Of a stretch of DNA of 64,000 bases, positions 50,253-59,121 are shown piece after piece; the stretch's first letter is position 1; every line of letters starts with the position of its first letter. Under the pieces are notes generated by a model, which made no database searches, was not told the DNA's origin, and was given only the letters and a program-made list of their open reading frames with translations. The stretch spans positions 372,001-436,000 of the forward strand of contig JACRMR010000003.1 in the NCBI GenBank assembly GCA_016214895.1, given 5' to 3'. A program made the position numbers and the translations under genes. Origin of the DNA: a candidate division KSB1 bacterium (GTDB lineage: Bacteria; Electryoneota; RPQS01).

Positions 50253-51733
50253 AGAGCATCACCATAGATCCCATTACCCGGCTGGAAGGCCACGGCAAGA
50301 TCCACCTGTTTGTCAAGGAAGACGGCGAGCTCGCGAACTGCTATTTTCAGGTGCCGGAACTGCGCGGGTTCGAGAAATTCTGTCAGGGGCGGCCGGTGGA
50401 GGAGATGGCGCGCATTACGACGCGCATTTGCGGAGTCTGCCCCGATGCTCACCACATGGCGGCGGCCAAGGCAGCGGATGCGGTGTACGGAGTCAAGATC
50501 CCCAGCGCGGCGTACAAGCTTCGCTCGCTGGTGTATAACGCGTTTTTCGCGGGCGATCACACGACGCATTTTTATGCACTGGGCGGTCCGGACTTTGTGT
50601 GCGGGCCGGATGCCCCTCCGGGCGAGCGGAACATACTCGGCGTCATTGCGAAAGTCGGTCTGGACGCGGGAAAGCAGGTGATCGCGCAGCGCGCGGCCGG
50701 TCAGCGGGTGATCGAGATCATCGGCGGGAAGAAAGTGCATCCCGTGACGGCCTTGCCGGGGGGCATGTCGAAACGCGTGAGCAAGGACGAGCAGGCGGAG
50801 ATCCAGAAGCTGGGCGACCAGATGGTTGAGTTTGCCAAGTTCACGGTGAAAGTGCTGAACGACGTTGTGCTGGCGAATCCGGCATACGTCGAGTTGATCT
50901 TATCCGATTCTTACGCTCACAAGACCTACAATATGGGTCTGGTCGATGAGCAGAACAAGGTGAACTTCTACGACGGTAAGGTGCGCGTTGTGGGTCCGGA
51001 CGGGAAGGAACACGCGAAATACGAGCCCAAGGACTACCTGCAGTTCGTGGCCGAGCATGTGGAGCCTTACAGCTACCTGAAGTACCCGTATTTGAAGCAG
51101 ATCGGATGGAAGGGCTTCGTGGACGGGGTGGACTCGGGCGTTTACAAGGCCTCGCCGCTTTCGCGTTTGAATGTTTCGGACGGCATGGCCACACCGCTCG
51201 CTCAGGCGGAGTACGAGCGATTCTACGCGACCCTGACCCATGACAAGAGCGGCAAGACCATGGTGCACGCCACGCTGGCAACGCATTGGGCGCGCGTGGT
51301 CGAGTTGATCTATGCAGCCGAGATGGTGCAGAAGCTCTCCCGCGACGACGAGATTACGTCCGACAAGATCATGGAGATTCCGACAGCGACGCCGAGCGAG
51401 GGCGTGGGCATTGTGGAGGCTCCGCGCGGAACGTTGACACATCATTACCGTACCGACAGCAAGGGCATCGTCGTCGAGGCGAATCTGATCGTTGGGACGA
51501 CGAATAATAATGCAGCGATCACGATGTCGATCAAGCGCGCGGCGGAAGGATTGATCAAGCGGGGCACCGAGATCACACAGGGCACGCTGAACCGGATTGA
51601 GATGGCATTTCGGGCCTACGATCCGTGTTTCGGCTGCGCCACGCACTCGTTGCCGGGCGAGATGCCGTTGGAGGTAATCGTGCATGACGCGGACACCGGC
51701 GAGGTCGTGCAGATCGCGCGACGGCAGTGCTGA
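50249..51733 (+). CDS. mvhA: MvhA, catalytic large subunit of [NiFe] hydrogenase (494 aa)
   Basis: All four Ni-ligand cysteines are present: Cys61 and Cys64 in RICGVCPDAHHM, and Cys460 and Cys463 in DPCFGCATH. A 28-residue C-terminal extension follows His466 and would be removed by the maturation protease encoded next. The sequence is full length and matches group 3c enzymes that work with Hdr. It oxidises H2 and sends electrons through MvhG and MvhD to HdrA. The UGA-free cysteine codons show it is not a selenocysteine form. Confidence 0.95.
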   Translation: MKSITIDPITRLEGHGKIHLFVKEDGELANCYFQVPELRGFEKFCQGRPVEEMARITTRICGVCPDAHHMAAAKAADAVYGVKIPSAAYKLRSLVYNAFFAGDHTTHFYALGGPDFVCGPDAPPGERNILGVIAKVGLDAGKQVIAQRAAGQRVIEIIGGKKVHPVTALPGGMSKRVSKDEQAEIQKLGDQMVEFAKFTVKVLNDVVLANPAYVELILSDSYAHKTYNMGLVDEQNKVNFYDGKVRVVGPDGKEHAKYEPKDYLQFVAEHVEPYSYLKYPYLKQIGWKGFVDGVDSGVYKASPLSRLNVSDGMATPLAQAEYERFYATLTHDKSGKTMVHATLATHWARVVELIYAAEMVQKLSRDDEITSDKIMEIPTATPSEGVGIVEAPRGTLTHHYRTDSKGIVVEANLIVGTTNNNAAITMSIKRAAEGLIKRGTEITQGTLNRIEMAFRAYDPCFGCATHSLPGEMPLEVIVHDADTGEVVQIARRQC

Positions 51734-52221
51734 AGTTGCCCATCATATTGTGCTTGGGCAATGAGATTATTTCTGACGACCGATTTGGTTATGAGGTCGC
51801 GGAGGCACTGAAGGATGACGCGGTCTTTTGCGGCACGGTGGAAGTGCATTTCGCGGCCCGGGCGGGATTTGAGCTGATTCCGCTGCTTGCGGAACGTCCG
51901 GCGGCGCTGGTGGTGGATACCATTCGGACCGGGCACGACCAACCCGGGACGGTGCGGATGCACGACATGGGCGCGTTTGCTCCGAGCAATCATCTGGTGA
52001 ACAGCCATCAGATTAGTCTGCCGACGGCGCTGGCCCTTGCGCGGCTGTACGGGATTCCGATGCCGGCGTCGATTGAAGTACTGACGGTAGAGGCCGCGGA
52101 CCTGGAGACTCTGAGCGAAGCGCTTACCGTGCGCGTGGCGGCGGCCGTGGCGCCTGCTCAGCAACTGATACGGAAATGGCTAAATTCAAAGGTTGAGAAT
52201 CATGTCTCCTTCAAAGACTGA
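51727..52221 (+). CDS. Hydrogenase maturation endopeptidase (164 aa)
   Basis: The start is GTG within the end of mvhA. The protein has the HybD/HycI fold pattern, with metal-binding residues expected at Glu13 (LGNEII), Asp64 (VVDTIRTG) and His94 (NSHQISLP), spaced as in E. coli HybD. It binds the nickel loaded in the large subunit and clips the MvhA tail after His466. It is the natural partner of mvhA, as the overlap of the two genes shows. Confidence 0.92.
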   Translation: MLKLPIILCLGNEIISDDRFGYEVAEALKDDAVFCGTVEVHFAARAGFELIPLLAERPAALVVDTIRTGHDQPGTVRMHDMGAFAPSNHLVNSHQISLPTALALARLYGIPMPASIEVLTVEAADLETLSEALTVRVAAAVAPAQQLIRKWLNSKVENHVSFKD

Positions 52222-52519
52222 AAAGACGCGAGAAGCGGCACCGAGCGATCAGCCGAAAACGTGCCCGGAATGCCACGGCCGCGGGTGGGTTGACAATCGC
52301 TGCCTGACGCCAGACCACGAGCATCGTTGCATGTACTGCAACGGTCGCGGGTGTGACGTATTGGGCCGACCGTGTTACGCCTGCAAGGGGACCGGATTGA
52401 TTGAGGTGCGACAGGAGGACAAGAACCCGTGTCCGTTGTGCGCTGGCGCCGGTGTTTATCCTGTGCCTCCGTCGATGGCCGCGCGGGAATTTGCTTACAA
52501 TCCTAGTCGCCGCCTGTAA
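52202..52519 (+). CDS. Small DnaJ-type zinc-finger protein (105 aa)
   Basis: I start at ATG 52202; a TTG at 52193 in the same frame is less likely. Four CxxCxGxG-type motifs are visible: CPECHGRG, CMYCNGRG, CYACKGTG and CPLCAGAG, so two zinc-binding pairs as in the DnaJ central domain. There is no J domain. Such zinc-finger-only proteins occur in other operons as folding or metallochaperone-like helpers. Here it sits between the protease and the metal-permease-like gene, so it may help assemble or load the hydrogenase. That is inference. Confidence 0.85.
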   Translation: MSPSKTEKTREAAPSDQPKTCPECHGRGWVDNRCLTPDHEHRCMYCNGRGCDVLGRPCYACKGTGLIEVRQEDKNPCPLCAGAGVYPVPPSMAAREFAYNPSRRL

Positions 52520-52536
52520 CTCAAAAGCCATTGAAC

Positions 52537-53187
52537 ATGACTGCCGACTTTCTATTGCTGGCGGCGACGGCCGCCACGCTCGGTATCACACACACGATCT
52601 TAGGCCCGGACCACTACATTCCCTTCATCGCGATCGGGAAGGCCCGCGCCTGGTCCTCGCGGCGGACGCTGCGGGTCACGCTTGTCTGCGGAGTCGGCCA
52701 CGTCCTGAGTTCCGCTGCCATTGGTCTGGGCGGACTGTATCTTGGCACGAGGCTACTGCGACTAACCGGTCTGGAAGCGGCGCGCGGTGCAATCGCGGGT
52801 TGGCTGCTACTGGGGTTTGGCCTCGCTTACGCGGTCTGGGGCTTACGCCACGCGTACAAGCTCCGCCACTCGGATGAGCGGCGAAATCCGGAGACAGCCG
52901 ATCGCTCGATCGTTCCGTGGGTGCTCTTCATCATTTTCGCATTCGGGCCATGCGAACCGCTGATCCCGCTGCTCATGTTTCCGGCGGCGCAGGCGAGTAC
53001 GGGTGCAGTCTGGTTGATTTCGGGGATCTTCGGAATCTGTACGGTCGGAACCATGGTGGGGATTGTGGCCGCCGCGCTCAAGGGCCTGAGTCTGTTTTCC
53101 CATCCGCGCGCGGCGCGTTACTCACACGCACTGGCTGGCGGCGCGGTGACGATTTGCGCGGCGGGAATAGTGTTCATCGGCATGTAG
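52537..53187 (+). CDS. NicO/UreH-like membrane protein, probable metal permease (216 aa)
   Basis: I start at ATG 52537. About six membrane helices are predicted. The first has the metal-site-like motif H-x5-DH (His19, Asp25, His26), related to the HX4DH/HAxxPDH motif of nickel/cobalt NicO and UreH permeases. A second conserved block, FGPCEPLIPLLMFPA, is found in proteins sometimes annotated as hydantoin utilization protein A. Nickel uptake for the hydrogenase is the likely role, given its place between the structural and the hyp genes. Transport of another ion or of sulfite (TauE/SafE relation) cannot be excluded. Confidence 0.75.
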   Translation: MTADFLLLAATAATLGITHTILGPDHYIPFIAIGKARAWSSRRTLRVTLVCGVGHVLSSAAIGLGGLYLGTRLLRLTGLEAARGAIAGWLLLGFGLAYAVWGLRHAYKLRHSDERRNPETADRSIVPWVLFIIFAFGPCEPLIPLLMFPAAQASTGAVWLISGIFGICTVGTMVGIVAAALKGLSLFSHPRAARYSHALAGGAVTICAAGIVFIGM

Positions 53188-53226
53188 GAAGCGGACCGCT
53201 GCAGGTCCCGCCCGAACCTGAATCCA

Positions 53227-55560
53227 ATGGAAACCGAGACGGCCCATAGTCCGGAGACCCATATTGAGATCACCGTGCGCGGCGTGGTGCAGGGGATCGG
53301 TTTTCGTCCGTTCGTGTTTCGGCTTGCGGAGCGCCACGGGCTGCGCGGCTACGTGGTGAATCACGGCCGCGGGGTGACGATCCGCGCGCAGGGACCGGCC
53401 GTCGCGATCGAGCGCTTTGTCGCGGGGCTGTCGGCCGATGCACCGGCACCGGTGTGGATTGAGGAACTGCAACGGTCGGCGCTGCCCAGCGCCGATTATG
53501 ATGGTTTCGCTATTCTCGAGAGTGCGCGCGGCGACGCGGCATTTACGCAGATCTCGCCCGATCTTGCGCTGTGCGCGGAGTGCCGTCGCGATCTTGCGAA
53601 CCGTGACAATCGGCGGTACCGCTATCCGTTTACCAACTGCACGCAGTGCGGTCCACGTTTTACAATCATTCAGGGGTTACCTTACGACCGGCCGCAGACC
53701 ACCATGCGGCCGTTTGTCATGTGTGAGGCGTGCGCGGCGGAGTATCGCGAGCCGCGGGATCGTCGGTTTCACGCGCAGCCGAACGCCTGTCCCCATTGCG
53801 GTCCGACGTTGCGGCTGCTGCTCCAGCATCGCTGCACGTGGCACTCCGCCGCCGTCGGACACGCGGCGCTCCACGAGGCGGCGCAGATGTTGTCCGCGGG
53901 CAGCATTCTCATGGTGCAGGGGTTGGGCGGTTTTCATCTGGCCTGTGACGCGACCAATGACGCCAGTGTGCGGCGCTTGCGCGAGCGAAAGCGCCGTGAG
54001 GAGAAGCCGCTGGCGGTGATGTTTCCGTCCCTGTCGGCGATGGAGCAGTGGTGCGATACCACGCGGGCTGAACTCCGCGAACTGCGTTCCGTGCGGTCGC
54101 CGATCGTGTTGGTCCGCAAGCGGCGGAATTGTCCCGTGGCGGAGTCAGTCTCACCCGGGAATCCGCTCTTGGGCGCGCTGTTGCCTTACACTCCACTGCA
54201 CGTCGAACTGACACGCTCATGCAATCGGCCGCTGGTGATGACCAGCGCGAACTACAGCGAAGAACCGATCCACTTCCGGGTCGAGCGCGCGCTCGAAGCG
54301 ATGGGATCAGTAGCCGATGCCGCGCTACTGCATGATCGGGCCATTCACCAGTTTGCGGACGATTCGGTGGTACGCGTGATTGACGGCTCGCCGCGGGTCT
54401 GGCGGCGGTCGCGGGGCTATGTGCCGCAAGCCGTTCCGCTGAAACAGAGCGTGCACACGCCGGTGCTGGCGCTGGGTGCGGACTTGAAGAACGCATTTTG
54501 CATCGCGAAAGAGCGCTCTGCAATCTTGTCACAGCACTTGGGTGACATGCAGGATGCGGCCACGATCGCGGCGCAACAGTACGCGTTGTCGCATTTTCTG
54601 CGGATCTACGATCTCCATCCGGGCCTGGTGGCTTGCGATCTGCATCCCGACTATACCACAACGGCGCTTGCGGAGGAGTATGCCCAGGTGCACGGCCTGC
54701 AACTCATTCGCGTGCAGCACCATCATGCGCATCTCGCGGCATGTCTTGCGGAGCACGGGGAATCGGGGCCGGTAGTGGGACTGACACTGGATGGGACGGG
54801 CTTTGGCACCGACGGGACGATCTGGGGCGGGGAACTGCTGTACGGCGGAATCGACGGATTTGAGCGACGGGGCACATTGGAATCGATCGAAATGCCCGGG
54901 AACGAGTTGGCGGCCCGCGAACCTTGGCGGATGGCGTTAGCGTGGCTCGTACGTACTCATCCCTCCGATTGGGATCGCCTCAAATTGCCGTTGTTGAGTG
55001 CTCTGCATCACCAGATCGGGGAGCGCCCACTCGGTGCACTGGCGGCGCTGCTTGCGCAGCCGAATCGGTTCGCGCGAACGTCCAGTGTGGGGCGATTGTT
55101 TGATGCCGTAGCGGCTCTGACACAATTCGGTGCGCGGCGGCAGTACGAAGGACAGGCCGCCACGGAATTGGAGGGGGCGCTCGGGCCGGGGTTACAGTCG
55201 CCGTATCCCGTCAAGATCGCTTGCGATGACGGGATCTACACGCTTTCCGTCGGGGTGCTGATCGAGGGCGTGGTTGAAGACTCGTTGCGCGGCAGGACCG
55301 CCGCACTGATCTCCGGCAGATTTCATGAGTCCATCGTGCAAGGCTACGTAGAAATGGTGCGGCGCGTCGCCGCGCATGAGGATTCTCACACCGTGGCGCT
55401 GAGTGGGGGCTGCTTTCAGAATGCCTATCTGCTCAGTCGCTTTGAACACGCGTTGGGCGCCGGCGGGTTCCGGGTCTTGTCGCACCGGGACGTTCCCCCC
55501 AACGACGGCGGGATTGCGCTCGGCCAGGTCTGCATTGCGAACGCGAAGGGAGACAATTGA
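53227..55560 (+). CDS. hypF: HypF carbamoyltransferase (777 aa)
   Basis: Domains in order: acylphosphatase (residues 13-100, VQGIGFRPFVFRLAERHGL), two zinc-finger motifs (CAECRRDL, CTQCGP, then CEACAAEY and CPHCGP, about residues 115-200), a YrdC-like domain (VQGLGGFHLACDA, KRREEKPLAVM), and a Kae1-like domain (VQHHHAHLAACLAEHG, GLTLDGTGFGTDG). The protein makes thiocarbamate on HypE from carbamoyl phosphate, for the CN ligands of the [NiFe] site. All domains look intact. The stop overlaps the hypC start by one base. Confidence 0.96.
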   Translation: METETAHSPETHIEITVRGVVQGIGFRPFVFRLAERHGLRGYVVNHGRGVTIRAQGPAVAIERFVAGLSADAPAPVWIEELQRSALPSADYDGFAILESARGDAAFTQISPDLALCAECRRDLANRDNRRYRYPFTNCTQCGPRFTIIQGLPYDRPQTTMRPFVMCEACAAEYREPRDRRFHAQPNACPHCGPTLRLLLQHRCTWHSAAVGHAALHEAAQMLSAGSILMVQGLGGFHLACDATNDASVRRLRERKRREEKPLAVMFPSLSAMEQWCDTTRAELRELRSVRSPIVLVRKRRNCPVAESVSPGNPLLGALLPYTPLHVELTRSCNRPLVMTSANYSEEPIHFRVERALEAMGSVADAALLHDRAIHQFADDSVVRVIDGSPRVWRRSRGYVPQAVPLKQSVHTPVLALGADLKNAFCIAKERSAILSQHLGDMQDAATIAAQQYALSHFLRIYDLHPGLVACDLHPDYTTTALAEEYAQVHGLQLIRVQHHHAHLAACLAEHGESGPVVGLTLDGTGFGTDGTIWGGELLYGGIDGFERRGTLESIEMPGNELAAREPWRMALAWLVRTHPSDWDRLKLPLLSALHHQIGERPLGALAALLAQPNRFARTSSVGRLFDAVAALTQFGARRQYEGQAATELEGALGPGLQSPYPVKIACDDGIYTLSVGVLIEGVVEDSLRGRTAALISGRFHESIVQGYVEMVRRVAAHEDSHTVALSGGCFQNAYLLSRFEHALGAGGFRVLSHRDVPPNDGGIALGQVCIANAKGDN

Positions 55561-55781
55561 TGTGCCTTGCCGTGCCGATGCAGCTGGTGAGTATCGAAGG
55601 CGAGCGCGGCCGCGTGGAGCTTCAGGGCGTGGGCGCGCTCGTGATGCTGACGCTGACGCCCGAGGCGAAGGTGGGAGAGTATGTGATCGTGCATGCGGGA
55701 TATGCGCTCTCGGTGCTGGACTCTGATGAGGCTGAATGCACGCTCAGGACGCTGCGGAGTGCATTGGAAAGTGAGCGATGA
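55560..55781 (+). CDS. hypC: HypC chaperone (73 aa)
   Basis: The start at ATG 55560 gives MCLAVPMQL, with the essential Cys2 of HypC. HypC binds HypD and the large-subunit precursor and carries the Fe(CN)2CO unit. An upstream in-frame TTG would move Cys from position 2, so the ATG is preferred. The gene overlaps hypF and hypD. Confidence 0.96.
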   Translation: MCLAVPMQLVSIEGERGRVELQGVGALVMLTLTPEAKVGEYVIVHAGYALSVLDSDEAECTLRTLRSALESER

Positions 55782-56872
55782 ACGCGACGCGGACGTTCCG
55801 TGATCCGGAGTTGATCCGCCGCGTGGCGGCAAGGATCGGTGCGCTGCAACTCCGTCGGACCGTTCGCTTGATGGAAGTGTGCGGCGGGCATACAGCAGCG
55901 ATCTATCGCTCCGCGTTGCAGACACTGTTGCCGGACGCGGTGGAATTGCTTTCCGGCCCGGGCTGTCCGGTGTGCGTGACACCCAACGATTTTGTTGACC
56001 GCGCCATACTCCTGGCGCAGCTTCCGGGAGTCACGATAGGTACGTTCGGGGATCTGATCCGCGTTCCCGGATCGCAAATGTCGTTGAGCGGAGCGCGGGC
56101 GCGCGGGGCGGACGTGCGAGTCTTCTATTCGCCGTCGGAAGCCGTGGACTTTGCGCGTTTGCACCCGGAGCGCACCCTGATTTTCCTCGGCATCGGCTTC
56201 GAAACGACGGCGTGCACCGTAGCGGCGGCTTTGGGTTCCGCGATCGATCTGGACCTGCGAAATTTCAAGGTACTGTCCGCGTTGAAAACGATGCCGGCGG
56301 CGCTGCAGGCGCTGTTGGCTTCCGACGACGTGCAGATTGATGGGTTGATTCTACCCGGACACGTGATGACGGTTACGGGCATCGAGCCGTTTCGCTTCAT
56401 TGCCGACGACCTCCGGACTCCGTGTGCAGTGTCCGGTTTCGAGCCGCTGGACTTGATGCTCGCGATCTGCCTGCTGTGTGAACAGCTCGTGACCGGACGC
56501 GCGGAAGTGCAAAACGGGTACGGGCGCAGTGTCCGCCGCGGCGGCAACCCGGCCGCTCAGGCGATGATTAGCCGCTACTTCGAGTCGAGCACGGCACGTT
56601 GGCGAGGGTTGGGCGACATTGCGGGGAGCGGTCTGGCGATTCGCGACGAGTATGCGGAGTGGGACGCCGGACGGATTGCAGTCGAAGTGCAAGCGGGTCG
56701 TGAACATCCGGGTTGCCGTTGTGGAAACGTGTTGCGGGGAATCACCCGGCCGCACGATTGTCCGCTGTTCGGCGTCGCATGTACACCGGCGCAGCCGCTC
56801 GGAGCGTGCATGGTGTCGTCGGAAGGGGCATGCGCGGCGGTTTATCACTATGCGGCGAGTGATGTCCGATAA
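55778..56872 (+). CDS. hypD: HypD iron-cyanide assembly scaffold (364 aa)
   Basis: The key residues are present: Cys35 (EVCGGHTAA), Cys63 and Cys66 (GPGCPVCVTPND), and the C-terminal [4Fe-4S] set in HPGCRCGNVLRG, HDCPLFG and CTPAQPLGACMVSSEG. HypD holds the Fe where CN and CO are added. The gene overlaps hypC by four bases and hypE by eleven. Confidence 0.96.
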   Translation: MNATRTFRDPELIRRVAARIGALQLRRTVRLMEVCGGHTAAIYRSALQTLLPDAVELLSGPGCPVCVTPNDFVDRAILLAQLPGVTIGTFGDLIRVPGSQMSLSGARARGADVRVFYSPSEAVDFARLHPERTLIFLGIGFETTACTVAAALGSAIDLDLRNFKVLSALKTMPAALQALLASDDVQIDGLILPGHVMTVTGIEPFRFIADDLRTPCAVSGFEPLDLMLAICLLCEQLVTGRAEVQNGYGRSVRRGGNPAAQAMISRYFESSTARWRGLGDIAGSGLAIRDEYAEWDAGRIAVEVQAGREHPGCRCGNVLRGITRPHDCPLFGVACTPAQPLGACMVSSEGACAAVYHYAASDVR

Positions 56873-57875
56873 CTCGCATATTGAGCTGGGCCACGGTGCG
56901 GGGGGGCGGGCGATGCGCTCGCTGATCCGCGACACGATCGCTCCGCTGCTTGACAATCCGCACCTCTCGCCGCTGCGCGACGGAGCAGTACTGGGCCTTG
57001 CGAGTTCCGATATTGTGTTTACGACCGATTCGTATGTGGTCCATCCGGTGGAGTTCCCCGGCGGGGATCTGGGCAAGCTCGCCATCTGCGGGACAGTTAA
57101 CGATTTGCTCGTCATGGGGGCAGAGCCACGCTACCTTTCACTTGCGTTCATCCTGGAAGAGGGCCTGCCACTGGAGTTGTTTGCTCGACTGTTGAACTCA
57201 GCGGCGCAGACGGCGCGCGAAGCCGGAGTGCAAATCGTCACCGGTGATACGAAGGTTGTCCCGCGAGGACAATGCGACTTGATGTTCGTGAACACTTCTG
57301 GAATCGGGCTGTATCCGCTCGGACACGGACTGTGTTCAGCACCCGTCGTTGCCGGAGACGCGATCATCGTGACCGGATCGCTGGGGGATCATGCCGTGGC
57401 GATTCTGAATGCGCGGGACGGGATTTCGCTGGACATCCCGACGCTGAGCGACTGCGCGGCGCTGACCGGACTGATCGGCAGCGTTCTGACAAAGCACGGT
57501 GGCGTGAAGTGGATGCGGGATCCCACGCGGGGGGGCGCCGCGGCGGTGTTGTCCGAGCTAACCGAAGAATTTCCGCTCGGCGTGATCATCGACGAGGCGG
57601 CTGTGCCGGTGGCATCGGCCACGATGGCGGTCTGTGAGCTGCTGGGTTATGAGCCGCTGCACCTCGCGAACGAGGGCAAGGTGATCATGGTTGTTGAGCG
57701 CGAGTCGGCGGATGTCGTGCTGGACACCTTACGGAGGCATCCGCAAGGTGTGCAGGCGGCGCGGATCGGCACGCTGACATCCGACATGCCGCGGATGGTG
57801 CGCGTGCGCACGGCGGCCGGCGGAATGCGGCGATTGCAGCGGCCGGCGGGAGAGCTCTTGCCGCGGATTTGCTGA
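56862..57875 (+). CDS. hypE: HypE thiocyanate-forming enzyme (337 aa)
   Basis: The start at ATG 56862 gives MSDNSHIELGHGAGGRAM, the usual HypE opening; an upstream ATG 56850 is less likely. The C-terminal PRIC motif ends in the Cys337 that is carbamoylated by HypF and dehydrated with ATP to the thiocyanate. Other segments (VGDTKVV-like VTGDTKVVPRG, MRDPTRGGAAAVLSELTEE) match the PurM-like fold. Length is normal. Confidence 0.96.
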   Translation: MSDNSHIELGHGAGGRAMRSLIRDTIAPLLDNPHLSPLRDGAVLGLASSDIVFTTDSYVVHPVEFPGGDLGKLAICGTVNDLLVMGAEPRYLSLAFILEEGLPLELFARLLNSAAQTAREAGVQIVTGDTKVVPRGQCDLMFVNTSGIGLYPLGHGLCSAPVVAGDAIIVTGSLGDHAVAILNARDGISLDIPTLSDCAALTGLIGSVLTKHGGVKWMRDPTRGGAAAVLSELTEEFPLGVIIDEAAVPVASATMAVCELLGYEPLHLANEGKVIMVVERESADVVLDTLRRHPQGVQAARIGTLTSDMPRMVRVRTAAGGMRRLQRPAGELLPRIC

Positions 57876-57883
57876 GGCGCCTC

Positions 57884-58243
57884 ATGCACGAACTGTATAT
57901 CGCACAGTGCATCATTGACGGCGTGAGGCGGTCGCTGCCCGCCGAGGTTCCGGCTGACGAAGTGCAAGCCGTAGCGGTGCGCGTGGGGCAGCTCGACGCC
58001 GTGGTGCCGGACACTCTCAGGTTTCTGTTTGATGCGATCAAAGTCGATGCCGGGCTGATTCGCGCGCAACTTGAAATCGAGGTGGAGCCGGTGCAGTTGA
58101 CGTGCAACCATTGCGGCGATCGATTTACAATCGACGAACCTGTCTTCCGTTGCCCGCGGTGTGCCGGCGCAAATGTTGCGACGCTCGCCGGACGCGGGAT
58201 CACGTTGCAGCGGATTGCCATAGCTGACCCCATCCAGAGGTGA
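57884..58243 (+). CDS. hypA: HypA nickel metallochaperone (119 aa)
   Basis: The start at ATG 57884 gives MHELYIAQ, with the nickel-binding His2. The zinc site is CNHCG (Cys74, Cys77) and CPRCAG (Cys90, Cys93). HypA delivers Ni to the large subunit with HypB. It lies directly downstream of hypE and just ahead of hypB. Confidence 0.96.
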   Translation: MHELYIAQCIIDGVRRSLPAEVPADEVQAVAVRVGQLDAVVPDTLRFLFDAIKVDAGLIRAQLEIEVEPVQLTCNHCGDRFTIDEPVFRCPRCAGANVATLAGRGITLQRIAIADPIQR

Positions 58244-58245
58244 CG

Positions 58246-58944
58246 ATGAATATTCCGATCGTACGAGATGTCCTCGCAGAGTCGAACGCCCTTGCCGCGG
58301 AGAATCGCCTGAGCTTTGACAAGTACGGGGTCTTCGTTTTGAACATGATGAGTTCGCCGGGCGCGGGGAAGACAACAGTTCTCCAGCAGACAATTCGCGC
58401 GCTGACGCAACTGGGCCGGCGCTGCGCCGTGATCGAGGGCGATATTACGACAACGCTGGATGCAGAGCGGCTCATTCCGCTGGGCATTCCGGTGGTGCAG
58501 GCGAATACGGAGCCGTTCGGCGGAGATTGTCACGTCGGTTCGCATTTGGTGCATGCAGCGCTCAAGCAGCTGCCACTGGATGCGCTGGACTACATGTTCA
58601 TTGAGAACATCGGCAACCTTGTCTGTCCGGCGGAGTTCGACTTGGGGGAGCATCGGAAAGTCGTTGTGCTGTCGTTGCCTGAAGGCGAGGACAAGCCCCT
58701 GAAATACCCGCTGATGTTTCGTGAGTGCCGGATGTGCCTGCTAAACAAGGTTGACCTGCAGCCGTATCTTGACGTCGATATTCCGACCGTGCTGCGAAAC
58801 ATCTCCATGGTGAACGGGATGCTTCCGGTGATTCCGATTTCCGCTCGCACCGGGTACGGACGGGAGGCGTGGGTGCAGTGGTTGGAGAGCGGACGCGAAG
58901 CGCAACAGCAGGATTATTCGCTCCGGCAGCAGGCGGCGGGATAG
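58246..58944 (+). CDS. hypB: HypB nickel-insertion GTPase (232 aa)
   Basis: I start at ATG 58246, six bases after CCAGAGG; a GTG at 58240 is possible. The P-loop is SSPGAGKT (residues 36-43), the metal site is GGDCHVGSHLVHAAL (Cys95, His96, His100), and the NKVD motif binds guanine. There is no N-terminal CxxCGC or His-rich nickel-store segment, so nickel delivery depends on HypA. It is the last gene of the block; a terminator follows. Confidence 0.96.
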   Translation: MNIPIVRDVLAESNALAAENRLSFDKYGVFVLNMMSSPGAGKTTVLQQTIRALTQLGRRCAVIEGDITTTLDAERLIPLGIPVVQANTEPFGGDCHVGSHLVHAALKQLPLDALDYMFIENIGNLVCPAEFDLGEHRKVVVLSLPEGEDKPLKYPLMFRECRMCLLNKVDLQPYLDVDIPTVLRNISMVNGMLPVIPISARTGYGREAWVQWLESGREAQQQDYSLRQQAAG

Positions 58945-59020
58945 GCCTCCCTTCGGCGCCGCAATTCGGCACTGACTTGAGCGCCGGGATGCGACACGTC
59001 AGGCCCCGTTAGGATTATGG

Positions 59021-59053
59021 ACAAACCCCGCCAGATGTGACGGGGTTTGTTCG
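59021..59053. terminator. Terminator after the hydrogenase cluster
   Basis: ACAAACCCCG (59021-59030) and CGGGGTTTGT (59041-59050) form a perfect 10-bp stem with a 10-base loop. The following base run is weak in T. It may also serve the convergent YceI gene. Confidence 0.75.
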
Positions 59054-59121
59054 TATTCAGGATCTGCGGGTCACTTCCTTGTGGGCAGCGACTTAGCCGT
59101 TCCCGGCAGCGCGCCTGCCGG

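Noticed and set aside
51610-51733. Selenocysteine in the hydrogenase large subunit
   Set aside because: The four nickel-ligand positions are encoded by normal cysteine codons, with no in-frame TGA.
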